A stretch of DNA of 64,000 nucleotides, from NCBI RefSeq assembly GCF_018424685.1, contig NZ_QTKX01000001.1, positions 2,495,928-2,559,927 on the forward strand, read 5' to 3'. Shown here piece by piece: positions 1-7,835 of the stretch. Every line of letters begins with the position of its first letter. Position 1 is the first letter of the stretch. The notes beneath the pieces are model-generated. The model was given only the letters and a program-made list of their open reading frames with translations, searched no databases and had not been told where the DNA came from. A program made the position numbers and the translations under genes. Source of the DNA: Mesobacillus boroniphilus. GTDB lineage: Bacteria > Bacillota > Bacilli > Bacillales > Cytobacillaceae.

Positions 1-414
1 CAGCCACAAATCGATGAAACCGTTCTGCTGGGACATCATTTTCTCTTCAACGACCACGTTTCCGTCCTCATCCTCAATATATACATCAAACTCTTTTTCA
101 ACCAGTTCACCTTGACAACCTGTCAAGCTATGATTCGTTCAAGGATGGGTTTGATTTTCATATGGCGCGATTGAGACGAAGAAGTCTTCTTCCGAGATGT
201 CGTAGACTTGCTTGTCCCCTTCACTATCGGCAATTGTTAGCTCTTGTGAAGTGATGGAAGCTTTGTGGCCCTTAATTTCGCCCGTGCTGTAATCACTCAC
301 CAATTCCTTGATGTTCTGTTGTTGTTTTTCTGGTTCAGCAGATTCCTCTCCGCCATTACAGGCAGTTAATAAACCGGCAGCCAAAAACGCAATTCCGAGG
401 ATCTTAAATTTCAA
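1..414 (-). CDS. CueP-family metal-binding lipoprotein with in-frame TGA (probable selenocysteine), 3' end outside window
   Basis: Seen: the frame reads through one TGA (139-141) and stays open to the window edge. Before the TGA it ends VSIAPYENQTHP, after it continues TNHSLTGCQGEL, a block typical of the CueP copper-binding family, where the residue at the TGA is a conserved Cys. The N-terminus is a lipoprotein signal with lipobox LLTAC. A TTG start at 414 is chosen because AGGGGGTG lies just upstream; the longer frame from 438 has no such site. The TGA is then residue 92 and the partner Cys residue 100 (U-x7-C). A hairpin with the features of a bacterial SECIS follows the TGA. Known: Salmonella CueP is a periplasmic copper protein; Gram-positive relatives are lipoproteins. 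Inferred: Sec is inserted here. The alternative is a pseudogene with a Cys-to-stop change, but the downstream frame is intact and the hairpin would then be a coincidence. Confidence 0.82.
112..126 (-). promoter_or_regulatory. Predicted bacterial SECIS apical hairpin
   Basis: On the coding (minus) strand TTGACAGGTTGTCAA forms a perfect 6-bp stem with a GGU loop. The GGU occupies bases 19-21 after the TGA, the same spacing as the GGU of the E. coli fdhF SECIS as I recall it. A further C-G pair extends the stem at its base. The bases also encode the family's conserved SLTGCQG, so part of the sequence is fixed by protein, but codon choice still had to make the stem. Confidence 0.75.
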
Positions 415-481
415 GCCATTCACCCCCTTGTCTTTCAAAATATGATTATATTATAAACTCACAGTCCTATATTAGATGTAA

Positions 482-515
482 AATATGCATTTTTTATCGA
501 GAAAAAATGCATATT
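482..515. promoter_or_regulatory. 14-bp inverted repeat upstream of the cueP-like gene
   Basis: The arms AATATGCATTTTTT (482-495) and AAAAAATGCATATT (502-515) are perfectly complementary around a 6-nt spacer. The repeat sits about 70 bp before the cueP-like start and after the MFS terminator. It could be an operator or a weak AT-rich hairpin; no known consensus is recognised. Confidence 0.4.
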
Positions 516-527
516 ATGTGACCATTT

Positions 528-558
528 AAAAGAGGAGCTGGTATCTAAGCCCAGTTCC
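528..558 (-). terminator. Terminator of the MFS gene
   Basis: On the minus strand an 8-bp stem (551-558 with 534-541, one G-T pair) is followed by TCTTTT, 12 bp past the MFS stop codon. Confidence 0.6.
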
Positions 559-569
559 ATCCTATTTCT

Positions 570-1754
570 TTATGCTTGTGCAGCAACATTGTGCAATTCC
601 TTTAATTTTCGGTCGTAAATTACGGTAGTGAAAATGCCAACGAACATGAGCGCGATCAGAATCGCGAATAACATCGGCATACCGTATAGGTCGACCAGGA
701 TTCCTCCCATGAGCGGGCCGATCATCCTCCCGCCAGTTGCGGTGCTGTTAACGATTCCCTGGTAAAAGCCTTCCCTGCCTTTTGGCGCCAGATCATTTGC
801 GATTGTCGGAACGGCCGGCCAGATCAGCATTTCCCCAATTGTCAGGATCACCATAGCAGCCACAAAGCCTGTGAATACTTGAGCTCCTGCAGCAACTGCA
901 TAGGAAACCATGAAGATGACCATGCCGATGATGATTTGCAGCTTCATTTTATTCTGGAACGGCTTGATCAGCCTATTTACAACCGGCTGGCCGAGAACGA
1001 TCAGTGCACCGTTAATTGTCCAGAGGATACTATATTGGTTCAAGGAAATGTTTAATTCCTGAGTATAAGCTGCGATCGTTGTTTGCCACTGTACATACCC
1101 AACCCAGCAAAGCAAGTAGCCGACAGCTAAGATAAGAAGCGCATACAGCTTGGTATGGCTTTTGACGGCGCTATTTTCCTGAAGGACATTTGTTTGTTTC
1201 GCTGACCTAGTATCGATGCTGCGATAGCCAAAAACAGCAATCATCATGAAAATCACGTACATGGCCGCGTTCGCCATAAAAATCAGCTGGAATGAATAGG
1301 ATGCGACAAGTCCGCCAAGCGCAGCTCCAACCGCAACTCCAAGGTTTTGAGCCACATAGATGGCGTTGAACGCTTTACGCCCACCTTCCTTCCAAACCGA
1401 CCCTGCCATTGCGTACATCGCCGGAAAGACGATTCCAGCACCAAAACCAACCAATGTCAAAAAGAAAATATACTGCGGCCAGCCTGGCCACAAGGTCAAG
1501 CCAAGCAGCGCCATGATGGTAATGCTGATTCCTAGAATAATAGACTTATAACCGCCAATTTTATCAAAAAGACTGCCGCCAAAAAGATTGCCAATAACGC
1601 TGGCAGCAGAGTTTAGCATCAGTACGATTCCGGCAACAGACAAAGATTTGCCGAGGTGCTCATGAATATAGATAGTGTTCAGAGGCCATAAAAAAGAGGA
1701 TCCAGTTACATTGACTGCCATCCCGATAATTAAAAGCCATAAGGCTCGCGGCAT
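570..1754 (-). CDS. MFS multidrug-type transporter
   Basis: The 394-residue protein has about twelve hydrophobic segments, typical of the major facilitator superfamily. The loop after the second segment (LFGGSLFDKIGGYKS) is the family's motif A, and a similar loop follows segment 8. This fits a proton-coupled exporter of the YttB/MdtH-like drug group, acting in the cytoplasmic membrane; the substrate cannot be read from sequence. The start at 1754 has AGAAGG about 10 bp upstream. The gene is monocistronic with its own terminator. It shares strand with the downstream cueP-like gene, but the terminator and palindrome between them argue for separate transcription. Confidence 0.85.
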   Translation of the reverse strand: MPRALWLLIIGMAVNVTGSSFLWPLNTIYIHEHLGKSLSVAGIVLMLNSAASVIGNLFGGSLFDKIGGYKSIILGISITIMALLGLTLWPGWPQYIFFLTLVGFGAGIVFPAMYAMAGSVWKEGGRKAFNAIYVAQNLGVAVGAALGGLVASYSFQLIFMANAAMYVIFMMIAVFGYRSIDTRSAKQTNVLQENSAVKSHTKLYALLILAVGYLLCWVGYVQWQTTIAAYTQELNISLNQYSILWTINGALIVLGQPVVNRLIKPFQNKMKLQIIIGMVIFMVSYAVAAGAQVFTGFVAAMVILTIGEMLIWPAVPTIANDLAPKGREGFYQGIVNSTATGGRMIGPLMGGILVDLYGMPMLFAILIALMFVGIFTTVIYDRKLKELHNVAAQA

Positions 1755-1793
1755 GAAAAACGCCTTCTTTCATTAAATAAGATTCGAAAAAAC

Positions 1794-2145
1794 CAAAAGC
1801 GCAAGCGCCTTGTTCAGCCCCGACAAGCACTGCCCGCCTAAAACGCCACGTCCTCCCAAAAGCTACCGCTTTCGGTCGTGCGATGAATCGCTTCGAAGCT
1901 TTCCTTATCCTGTGGCTGGCGGGTCTAGCACGTCGTGTGCCACGGAGGGCCGACCGGTGATGTCGTTCTTTGACTTCATTGGGCGGACCGTAAACGAAAA
2001 GTAGAGGCGACTGTCCAACTCCGACAAGCGCTGGAAGGCCTGCCTGTGAAGTCGTCTTTGACTTCATGCGCAGGACCGAAGCGTCTCGAGGAGTTAGGAG
2101 CCGCAGCTGGACAAGTGACTCAAGGGGCTAGGCGCTGGAGCTGGA
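1794..2145 (+). repeat. Dispersed structured repeat, copy A
   Basis: It shares long near-identical blocks with 17031-17373 and 24784-25093: start AAAGCGCAAGCGCCTTG, middle GGGCCGACCGGTGA and GTCGTTCTTTGACTTCA, end GGGCTAGGCGCTGGAGCTGG. This copy carries a unique segment at about 1848-1905 and a second GACTTCA-type hairpin near 2050-2070. Several internal inverted repeats suggest a folded RNA or MITE-like element. No protein is encoded. Confidence 0.8.
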
Positions 2146-2329
2146 TTAAGAAAAACATATATACCAAAACAGTATTTACTTTTAATTTCCTATAGAATAC
2201 CAAAGTAATTTTAGTGGTTTTTACTATTGGTTGCAATAGGAATTTATGAAGGGAGTTGAAGTTGAAATTTTCTATTTTTTTGAAGCTGAATTGGAAAAAA
2301 CACTCGATTATTTCCAGTCCGCGGAATTA

Positions 2330-2490
2330 TATGTTATTTTCGCGGAATCGTGAGGTGTTTTCGCAGAATCATGAAGGATTTTCGCGGAATCCGATGCTGT
2401 TTTCGCGGAATCAACCGGTGTTTTGCGTAATCAAAAGGTTTTCCTATCGAAATCAAGTTATCTTATCGCGAAAAGGAGCAATCTTTGCTC
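2330..2490. repeat. Array of 20-22 bp words with core TTTTCGCGGAATC
   Basis: At least five degenerate units of 20-22 bp begin TTTTCGCGGAATC or close variants (TTTTCGCAGAATC, TTTTGCGTAATC). Units are joined by variable bases. An open frame across this stretch is a by-product of the repeat. With copy A this explains most of the 885-bp gap between the MFS gene and nrfA. Similar arrays with related cores occur at 30205-30345 and 40745-40795. Confidence 0.7.
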
Positions 2491-2567
2491 GGGAATCCAG
2501 TTCATTTTGCGGAATTAGTAAAAAATGTATCCAGGATAATTGACACTGATTCATTTTTCTGCAAAAC

Positions 2568-2608
2568 TAAAGAAAACACCGTACAAACTACCATTTGCAC
2601 AGTGTTTT
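2568..2608 (-). terminator. Terminator downstream of nrfA
   Basis: On the minus strand AAAACACTGT pairs with ACGGTGTTTT (2599-2608 with 2573-2582), followed by a T-rich tract. It lies 33 bp past the nrfA stop and would end the ccm-nrf operon. Confidence 0.6.
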
Positions 2609-2640
2609 CCTATTTATCTATTCTCTAAATTTGCTATTCT

Positions 2641-4074
2641 CTATTTTTTCGGAGCTGGCTGTTGGGCTGGGAAGTAACTATTGATTGCTTTCTCTTTCTT
2701 CTTGAAGTTATCTTTTTCCTCGTAGACAGCCTTCTTCACTTTTTCAATCTCTGTCTTGACTTCCTCAAGGTTTACACCCTTTTTCGTCAATTCTTCAATA
2801 GCAAGATTAATTGCTGCATTCGATTCTTCCACTGAAACTCTCAATGAATCCATTGTTCCCTGCGGATTATGGAAACCAGCTGAATTTTCCGCTGCAACGA
2901 TATCCCAGAACCACTGGGCTTTCCTTATATGCGCCTGTGCTTCCTTGATTTTAGCCTCGTTTACACCAGATGTGATCATCTTATTTATATAGTAGTGTGA
3001 TGTAATCGAGATATCCTCTGCTTTATGGAGCCCTTCCATATGAGTATCCTGAATATCCATCACTCGGCCCTTCAGCTCTTCCATATCGCGGTTGGTGTGG
3101 CATGTTGCACACGACTGCTCCATTGTCTTCAGCGGCGAAGTCCACCAGTGGGAACTGATTTTCTTCTTGCCATCGACTCGGTCATACGGCATGTGACAAT
3201 CTGAGCAAGTCACACCTGCCTCACCATGCGGACCTTCAATATGCGTTTCAAACTCTGGGTGCTGTGCCTTTAACATTGGTGTACCGGATACATTGTGAAT
3301 CCAGTCCTTCTCAAAGCCTGTTTCTTTTGCAATTGTTTCATAGTATTCAAACATGTCTTCAGGCTTGAATCCTTTTGCCCATGGATATGTGACCTCTCCA
3401 TTTTCAGCAGCAAAATAATATTCTACGTGGCACTGGCCGCAAACATAGTTCCTCATGTCATTCTTAGTTGGATTGGACATGTCGATTCCCTGTGATTCCA
3501 TTGCTTTGATAAAGCTTGGACGGGTAACTCTCAAATCCATTGTCTGCGGGTCATGGCAGTCTGAGCAGCCGATCGGTGAATGCCCCATCGCTTCTGCCTT
3601 TGGCCAAATATCCTGATTAAAATTACCGCCCCAATAATCGTCTCCCATTTCCTCGATCATATGAGGAACTGCCGTCGATTTACAAGTTAAGCATGAACCG
3701 ATTGATTTGTCAGTAATACGTGCAATCGCCCGGACATCCTCATTGGCGTAAATATGGCCGCGATCCTCATTGTATTCAGTCGCAAAGCCATAGCCGTTGA
3801 AAAGGACAGGCAGATATGGTTCCTTATCATGGTCGTACTTGCTTCGTTTGACAGAACCACTGTATTTTGTATCCTCCATTTTTTCATTTTGCTTGTAGCT
3901 GTCATATTGCAGCGGGAATAAGTCCTTGAAGGCCTCATTGCTGATTTCATCTTTGCTAAGCCCTGTTTTCAGCTCATTTGCGGAAGTTGCTTTTTCCTCT
4001 GAGCCGGAGCAGCCTGTTATGATGAGCATGACAGCCGCAAGGAGCAAATATGCCCAGCGGAAATTTCTAGCCAT
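2641..4074 (-). CDS. nrfA: Ammonia-forming cytochrome c nitrite reductase, catalytic subunit NrfA
   Basis: The 477-residue multiheme enzyme reduces nitrite to ammonium with six electrons at the outer face of the membrane. Seen: a lipoprotein-type signal (LIITGC, Cys22); the hallmark CxxCK heme site CLTCK at residues 128-132; and four CxxCH sites (CSDCH, CGQCH, CSDCH, CATCH), giving the pentaheme pattern and length of NrfA. The lipobox suggests membrane anchoring, as expected without a periplasm. The start overlaps the end of nrfH by 8 bp, so the two are coupled. It is the last gene of the ccm-nrf operon. The CxxCK heme normally needs special maturation (NrfEFG in E. coli, NrfI in Wolinella), which gives a reason for the linked ccm genes. 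Confidence 0.97.
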   Translation of the reverse strand: MARNFRWAYLLLAAVMLIITGCSGSEEKATSANELKTGLSKDEISNEAFKDLFPLQYDSYKQNEKMEDTKYSGSVKRSKYDHDKEPYLPVLFNGYGFATEYNEDRGHIYANEDVRAIARITDKSIGSCLTCKSTAVPHMIEEMGDDYWGGNFNQDIWPKAEAMGHSPIGCSDCHDPQTMDLRVTRPSFIKAMESQGIDMSNPTKNDMRNYVCGQCHVEYYFAAENGEVTYPWAKGFKPEDMFEYYETIAKETGFEKDWIHNVSGTPMLKAQHPEFETHIEGPHGEAGVTCSDCHMPYDRVDGKKKISSHWWTSPLKTMEQSCATCHTNRDMEELKGRVMDIQDTHMEGLHKAEDISITSHYYINKMITSGVNEAKIKEAQAHIRKAQWFWDIVAAENSAGFHNPQGTMDSLRVSVEESNAAINLAIEELTKKGVNLEEVKTEIEKVKKAVYEEKDNFKKKEKAINSYFPAQQPAPKK

Positions 4075-4591
4075 TGTCCATCGTACCTCCTTTTTTCTCT
4101 AAAAGCTCGCCAGGTTTCGGCGGTTTAAAATAATCCTCTGTTTTGAAGCCTTTGCCGTGCGGCACTGCCTGGTGGCAGCTTGAACAGCTGTCCTTTGCAT
4201 CATGTGATACATTATCCAGCGTATTTTCATGGCAGCTGATGCAGTTCTCATTAATGACTTCATCAGAGTTTTCTGTTGCGTGCAGCACCTTCGGGATTTT
4301 CGCTTCACCAAGTGTATTGAAGTACACATGGGTCATACCTGCTTTTGCCTTATAGGTGTATTTTTCGACCATGTTCTCATGCGGCAAATGGCAGTCCCCG
4401 CAGGCAAGTCCGGCGTGGTTGGAATCAGAGAACGAGTCATGGACCTCTGTCATGATATGGCAGCTCGAGCAAAATTCAGGTGAATCCGTATAAGCAAGCG
4501 TTTTGACAGTGACGACAGAAACAATGATTCCAGCAAATACGCCAATGAATAACAGCATCTTTTTGTCTATTCCCAGTAGCTTTTTCAGCAT
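4067..4591 (-). CDS. nrfH: Tetraheme quinol dehydrogenase NrfH
   Basis: NrfH is the small membrane partner that takes electrons from menaquinol and passes them to NrfA. Seen: one N-terminal membrane anchor (about residues 12-32) followed by four CxxCH sites (CSSCH, CGDCH, CISCH, CSSCH), the NapC/NirT/NrfH layout. The ATG at 4591 is preferred over a GTG at 4600 because GGGAGGTG lies 5-8 bp before the ATG and overlaps the GTG. The protein is then 174 residues. Menaquinone is made by the men genes further along this window. Confidence 0.95.
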   Translation of the reverse strand: MLKKLLGIDKKMLLFIGVFAGIIVSVVTVKTLAYTDSPEFCSSCHIMTEVHDSFSDSNHAGLACGDCHLPHENMVEKYTYKAKAGMTHVYFNTLGEAKIPKVLHATENSDEVINENCISCHENTLDNVSHDAKDSCSSCHQAVPHGKGFKTEDYFKPPKPGELLEKKGGTMDNG

Positions 4592-4702
4592 CTCTTTCAC
4601 CTCCCTTATAGCTGATTAACGCAATCTACTATAGGCTGCGCTGCTAGAAAAATTCAGCCAACAATGCAGCCGTATTAAAACACGAATGTGCTTTAACCAA
4701 GG

Positions 4703-5215
4703 TTATGGTGAAACTTCTTCCTGGATCATCCTGATTAAGTCGTCCTTCGTTGTCGGGCCGGAGAAGCGTTCAATAATCACGCCGTTCCTGTCGATGATAA
4801 TGGTCTCAGGCTGCCCGATGACGTTGTAATCCTTTGAAATTTCTTCTTTTGTATCTAAAAGGTAAGTTAGCTCAGAGCCGCTTTCCCCGATGTATTTTTC
4901 CATCCGTTTTTTCGATTCGCCTTTAGCGAGGATCAGCAGCTTTGCATCCTTATACTCTGCGCCGAATGCCTCCAGTTCAGGTGCTTCATCAATGCACGGT
5001 GCGCACCATGTCGCAAAAAAGTTCAGGACAACTGGCTGGCCCTTAAAATCAGAAAGCTTATAGGTGTTGCCGTCGATATCCTGCAGCTCGAAATCGATAG
5101 ACTGGTCACCTGGCTGGGCTGATGCTTTCCCTCCCAGTCCGCTGACCAAAAAGCCCAGAACTCCGATGACGGCAACAATAACGAGGATCGGAACGATCTT
5201 TTTGCCCATTTTCAT
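4703..5215 (-). CDS. Membrane-anchored thioredoxin-like protein (ResA/CcmG/TlpA type)
   Basis: The 170-residue protein has an N-terminal membrane anchor or signal and a TlpA-family fold with active site WCAPC at about residue 71, preceded by VLNFFAT. Such proteins reduce the disulfide of apocytochrome CxxCH sites before heme ligation. Its place between ccmD and nrfH indicates it is the CcmG of this cluster. The ATG at 5215 is used; a GTG just upstream is also possible because the ribosome site (GCGGGTG) is weak. Confidence 0.88.
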   Translation of the reverse strand: MKMGKKIVPILVIVAVIGVLGFLVSGLGGKASAQPGDQSIDFELQDIDGNTYKLSDFKGQPVVLNFFATWCAPCIDEAPELEAFGAEYKDAKLLILAKGESKKRMEKYIGESGSELTYLLDTKEEISKDYNVIGQPETIIIDRNGVIIERFSGPTTKDDLIRMIQEEVSP

Positions 5216-5224
5216 CACCCGCTT

Positions 5225-5356
5225 TTAAAAATCTGATTTCCATTCTTCAAGAAGTTCGAGCTCTTTCTTCAACTGCTTCTGACGGCGTCCAAGCACTACC
5301 ACATAACCAGCGATCAACGTCCAAATAACTGAGTAAGCCATGAATAAGTAAGTCAT
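5225..5356 (-). CDS. ccmD: CcmD-like small heme exporter subunit
   Basis: A 43-residue frame starts MTYLFMAYSVIWTLIAGYVV and has one membrane helix followed by a basic then acidic helix (GRRQKQLKKELELLEEW). This is the size and layout of CcmD, which stabilises CcmABC-E and helps release holo-CcmE. A strong ribosome site AAGGAGGAG lies 5 bp before the ATG. It sits between ccmC and the TlpA gene, where ccmD is usual. Sequence conservation in this family is low, so position and layout carry the call. Confidence 0.78.
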   Translation of the reverse strand: MTYLFMAYSVIWTLIAGYVVVLGRRQKQLKKELELLEEWKSDF

Positions 5357-5376
5357 TTTAAACTCCTCCTTAGTAA

Positions 5377-6087
5377 TTAGCCAGCAAGCTTTTCAATTGC
5401 TTTTGATTTCGCCTTTTTGACGATATGCCTCATCTTTTCTATTTCGATCCCTTTGCGCATCAGGAACGCGTAAAGCAAGGTAATCGTAAAAATCGAGAAT
5501 AGCAGTGCGACGAGCATATCGGGCTCGATTCCGCCTCCAGACTGGTTTTTGCCTTCGCCGAACACGATCGGATGAAGCTTCGTGTTCCACCAGCGGATTG
5601 CCATGAAGACAATCGGGACGTTGATGACACCGATGATGCCGAAAACTGCTGAAAGTCTTGCGATTTTCTCCGTTGAACCGTCCATCTTGCGGACAAACAG
5701 ATAAGCAACATAGATGAACCAGAGAATCAGGGTTGTCGCGAGGCGAGGTTCCCATGTCCACCACGTATTCCAGCTTGATTTTCCCCAGATCATCCCGGTT
5801 ATCAGTGTGATCGTCGTGAAAAGCACACCTATTTCTGCTGAGATTCCGGCATTGATATGATGCTGGAGCCTCGGCTTGATCAGCACCCTAACGCTGTAAT
5901 AACCTACGACACCGAAAGCGAGGAAGGCGACCCATGCACTGCCAACGTGGAAGTAAAATATTTTCTGTGTAGCGCCCATTACCTTTTCAACAGGCGACCA
6001 TATAAAAATCAGATAAAGTGCAATAAAAAATGACGGAATTAACGTAAACAGCAACAGCCGGTCGATAATGCCAGTATTCTTTTCCAT
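5377..6087 (-). CDS. ccmC: Heme exporter protein CcmC
   Basis: CcmC presents heme to CcmE. Seen: six hydrophobic segments and the tryptophan-rich loop of the heme-handling proteins (WGKSSWNTWWTWEPRL, about residues 106-121), flanked by His residues suited to heme ligation. The start at 6087 has TGGAGGGG upstream; the longer frame from 6126 runs into ccmB and lacks a better site. The ccmB stop and this ATG overlap as TGATG, so translation is coupled. The protein has 236 residues, normal for the family. Confidence 0.93.
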   Translation of the reverse strand: MEKNTGIIDRLLLFTLIPSFFIALYLIFIWSPVEKVMGATQKIFYFHVGSAWVAFLAFGVVGYYSVRVLIKPRLQHHINAGISAEIGVLFTTITLITGMIWGKSSWNTWWTWEPRLATTLILWFIYVAYLFVRKMDGSTEKIARLSAVFGIIGVINVPIVFMAIRWWNTKLHPIVFGEGKNQSGGGIEPDMLVALLFSIFTITLLYAFLMRKGIEIEKMRHIVKKAKSKAIEKLAG

Positions 6088-6770
6088 CAAGACCCCTCCA
6101 TAATAAATTCGAATAAGAAAAAGCATGCAGCCAGGAACAATAAATCGTAAGCAGCCATTAGCCTGATCCAGGAAGCAGCATCCGCGATTAGTTCATTTTC
6201 AAGAATGATTCTTGTGGCCTGGACACCCGCGATCAGCAGTGGACTTAGTAGGGGCAGCAGCAAAACCGGCAAAAGCATCTCGCTGTTCTTTGCGTTTGCC
6301 GAAAGCGCAGCCAGGAAGGTCCCGACTATAATGAAACCGAGTGTGCCAATGATGACTACAAGAATGAACCAGCTCACTTTTCCAAAAAAGCGGTAGTCGA
6401 ACAGCAGAAACAAAACAGGAATGCTGACCAGCTGGACTGCCGTTACGAGGATGAAGTTCGCCAAAACCTTTCCAAGATAGATGCTGGAAGGGTCGATTGG
6501 TGCCGAGCGCAGTCCTGTCAGGGCATCGTTTTCGTGCTCGGAAAGGAAGGAACGATTCAGTCCCAAAATTCCGGAAAACACGGTAATCAGCCAGACAAGC
6601 CCGGGAATTACAGCCTTTACCATATTGTTTGTCGGATCGAACGCAAAGCTGAAGATCAGTACGACGAGACTCGAAAAGATGACCATCATGCCGATTGTCT
6701 GCTTTGTTTTGATCTCATTGCTCAGGTCTTTGCTGGCGATCGTCCACGCATCTTTAAGAATCGAAATCAT
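6087..6770 (-). CDS. ccmB: Heme exporter protein CcmB (ABC permease)
   Basis: The 227-residue protein has six hydrophobic segments and the N-terminal pattern of CcmB (AWTIASKDLSNEIKTKQT). With CcmA it forms the ABC module that drives release of holo-CcmE from CcmC. The start overlaps the ccmA stop by 4 bp (ATGA), and the end overlaps ccmC. Confidence 0.93.
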   Translation of the reverse strand: MISILKDAWTIASKDLSNEIKTKQTIGMMVIFSSLVVLIFSFAFDPTNNMVKAVIPGLVWLITVFSGILGLNRSFLSEHENDALTGLRSAPIDPSSIYLGKVLANFILVTAVQLVSIPVLFLLFDYRFFGKVSWFILVVIIGTLGFIIVGTFLAALSANAKNSEMLLPVLLLPLLSPLLIAGVQATRIILENELIADAASWIRLMAAYDLLFLAACFFLFEFIMEGS

Positions 6771-7471
6771 GAGCTCTTCACCTCTGCTTCGTACCAGCGC
6801 TTCATCTCTGCCAGGCTTACTTCTTCTCGAATGCGCCTTGTTGAGACGATCTTTCCTTTCTTCAGCACGGCCGCCCTGTCAGCAAGTGCATGAACCTGCT
6901 CAAAATCATGCGAGATGATCAGGATTGACGTCCCACTGTCCCGTTTGTTTTTAATGATGTTATTCAGCAATGTCACTGCCTCCTGATCGAGGCCAGTGTG
7001 CGGCTCATCGAGCATTAGGATATCAGGGTCGGGCAGCAGCACTCTGGCGATGGCTAGTCTTTGCATCATCCCTCTTGAAAAGGAGCGAATGGGCATATCG
7101 CGAAAAAGGTAGAGCCCCACTTCCTTTAAGAGTTCATTTGTTTTCCTGTCAAGATCCTTTACCTTGTAAAGCTTCCCGTAAAATTTGAGATTTTCGAGCG
7201 GGGACAGATTATTGTACAGAAATGATTCATGACCTAAAAAACCAATCCGCTGCTTAATCTCAGCTGAGTTTTTCTTAACAAGCTTCCCATCCAGGAGAAT
7301 TTCCCCGCTCGTTGGCTGCAGAAGTCCGACCGTGCATTTAAAGAAGGTGCTCTTTCCTGCTCCATTCGGGCCAATCACCGCTAATATCTCCCCTTTTTCC
7401 AATGAAAGGGTGATATTCCTTAATACGAGTTTATCTCCCAGCATTTTGGTCATTTTCCTCAGTTCCAGCAT
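6767..7471 (-). CDS. ccmA: Heme exporter ATP-binding protein CcmA
   Basis: The 234-residue ABC ATPase has Walker A GPNGAGKST at about residue 35, a signature FSRGMMQRLAIAR in place of LSGGQ, and Walker B ILMLDEP followed by HTGLD. CcmA proteins commonly have a degenerate signature of this kind. The ATG at 7471 is used; a TTG nine bases upstream is possible and the ribosome site is weak for both. It is coupled to ccmB by a 4-bp overlap. Confidence 0.92.
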   Translation of the reverse strand: MLELRKMTKMLGDKLVLRNITLSLEKGEILAVIGPNGAGKSTFFKCTVGLLQPTSGEILLDGKLVKKNSAEIKQRIGFLGHESFLYNNLSPLENLKFYGKLYKVKDLDRKTNELLKEVGLYLFRDMPIRSFSRGMMQRLAIARVLLPDPDILMLDEPHTGLDQEAVTLLNNIIKNKRDSGTSILIISHDFEQVHALADRAAVLKKGKIVSTRRIREEVSLAEMKRWYEAEVKSS

Positions 7472-7488
7472 TGTCCCCAACTCTTTCG

Positions 7489-7830
7489 TTAAGTGTATTG
7501 TTCCAGTTCTTTGCTTACCTCAGCGAGATGGCTCTGGTAATCAAGTTTCAGCAATTTATAGTTCTCTTCGGTGATTTCCGCTGCCGACAGCCTTGCTTCA
7601 AGTCCGGCAAGTTCCCCTTCAATCACTTTTTTTCTTAGTAAAAGGTGTTTGAATAACTGGTCTTCCTCACCAATCATGTCCTCAGCAGGCATCCTCCGTT
7701 TTCGCAAAAACCAGACAAGAGCTATGACAGCAGCTAGAGCAATCAGCAAATAGTGTGGATTCACCATGTTTAACCCAGGAGTCGTGAGCCAGAATTTCAC
7801 AAGCCATTCAGGATGGTAGGCTGGTGCCAT
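7489..7830 (-). CDS. Small membrane protein with CcmI-like helical tail
   Basis: The 113-residue protein has one membrane helix (YLLIALAAVIALVWFL) then a basic stretch and a charged helical region that contains EITEENYKLLKLDYQ, resembling the short helical repeat of CcmI N-terminal regions and SHOCT domains. I do not recognise a named family. The ATG at 7830 is chosen for its spacing to AAGGGG; a GTG at 7839 overlapping the previous stop is the alternative. The position between ccmA and the next CcmI-like gene points to a role in cytochrome c assembly. Confidence 0.7.
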   Translation of the reverse strand: MAPAYHPEWLVKFWLTTPGLNMVNPHYLLIALAAVIALVWFLRKRRMPAEDMIGEEDQLFKHLLLRKKVIEGELAGLEARLSAAEITEENYKLLKLDYQSHLAEVSKELEQYT

Positions 7831-7835
7831 ACTGA

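Noticed and set aside
139..414. Cys-to-stop pseudogene reading of the cueP-like gene
   Set aside because: The frame continues intact with conserved family residues after the TGA and a SECIS-like hairpin sits at the right distance, so recoding is the better explanation, though not proven.
1660..2067. 135-residue frame over the MFS start and copy A
   Set aside because: It crosses a dispersed repeat and the start of a real gene; no ribosome site.
2256..2543. 95-residue open frame
   Set aside because: It consists of translated short-word repeats (FSRN-type units) and no family features; the array itself explains the frame.
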